Source: Phoronis australis
Lineage: Eukaryota; Phoronida; Phoronidae
DNA length: 64,000 nt
Direction: 5' to 3'
Assembly: GCA_002633005.1 (NCBI GenBank)
Contig: NMRA01000220.1
Coordinates: 1 to 64,000, forward strand
In this document: positions 63,801 to 64,000 of the stretch, piece after piece
Layout of the letters: each line of letters opens with the position of its first letter
Numbering within the stretch: position 1 is the first letter of the stretch
Program-made: the position numbers and the translations under genes
The notes under the pieces: model-generated
The model's database searches: none
Seen by the model: the letters and a program-made list of their open reading frames with translations, nothing else
What the model was told of the DNA's origin: nothing

Positions 63801-63993
63801 CACCCGTTCCCAACACCGTAACTCTGTTCAAGAGTCAATTAAATGCAAGCCGTTACATGCTTGAACCAAAGTTGTATTTGGAATACAGAGAAAATGTGTT
63901 ACTTTTGCTAAAAACTTCACAAAGAGGCCATTTGGCTATGCTAATTTTTCAAAATCAACAAAAATTAAAGTAAGTATACAAAATTTGACTTAC

Positions 63994-64000
63994 CCTTCTG
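63994..64000 (-). other. End of an exon continuing beyond the window
   Basis: On the minus strand CAGAAGG is followed by GTAAGTC, a near-perfect donor. If real, the exon lies beyond 64000 and could splice to the membrane-protein fragment at 62362. Only seven bases are visible. Confidence 0.3.

Noticed and set aside
1-64000. CRISPR arrays, operons, bacterial promoters or rRNA
   Set aside because: No regularly spaced repeats, no densely packed genes and no rRNA-like sequence; the DNA is eukaryotic with spliceosomal introns.

Overview
The window is animal nuclear DNA from a draft assembly. Genes are split by spliceosomal introns, intergenic and intronic DNA is full of small inverted-repeat elements and a tRNA-derived SINE, and there are three assembly gaps (12497-12631, 42922, 59547). 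The gene content (PRR11, SKA2, FBXO39 and an SLC15/POT transporter) is metazoan. The introns, divergence and repeats suggest an invertebrate, perhaps a non-vertebrate deuterostome, but the species cannot be named from the sequence alone.

Region 1 (about 2.6-24.3 kb) is a head-to-head gene pair. A PRR11 orthologue is on the minus strand (coding exons between 11139 and 2660, 319 aa) and a SKA2 orthologue on the plus strand (14456-24286, 252 aa). Vertebrates have the same divergent PRR11/SKA2 arrangement. The shared upstream DNA holds two CCAAT boxes 32 bp apart and a TTTGAA (CHR-like) element, as in G2/M promoters. The SKA2 protein is about twice the vertebrate length: a SKA1-like winged-helix (microtubule-binding) region follows the SKA2 coiled coil. 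This is the most interesting finding in the window.

Region 2 (24.3-30.8 kb) has no recognisable gene. It holds a tandemly repeated unit of about 600 bp (25.4-26.7 kb) and a 1.35-kb TIR element (29015-30367).

Region 3 (30.8-50.4 kb) carries two minus-strand genes: an FBXO39-like F-box protein (four exons, 460 aa) and a divergent SLC15/POT transporter (ten exons, 632 aa) with an N-terminal acidic dileucine signal. One transporter intron and exon appear twice on either side of a single N, most simply an unmerged contig overlap and so a false duplication.

Region 4 (50.4-64 kb) has one intronless type I membrane protein of unknown family (53210-54394, minus) and a fragmentary multi-pass membrane gene (61.8-62.4 kb, minus). 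The latter lies between inverted copies of a conserved segment of about 200 bp.

Exon limits come from GT/AG sites, phase continuity and protein similarity recalled from the families; no alignment or transcript search was run. All joins keep phase in the three conserved multi-exon genes and the transporter, which makes those models strong.
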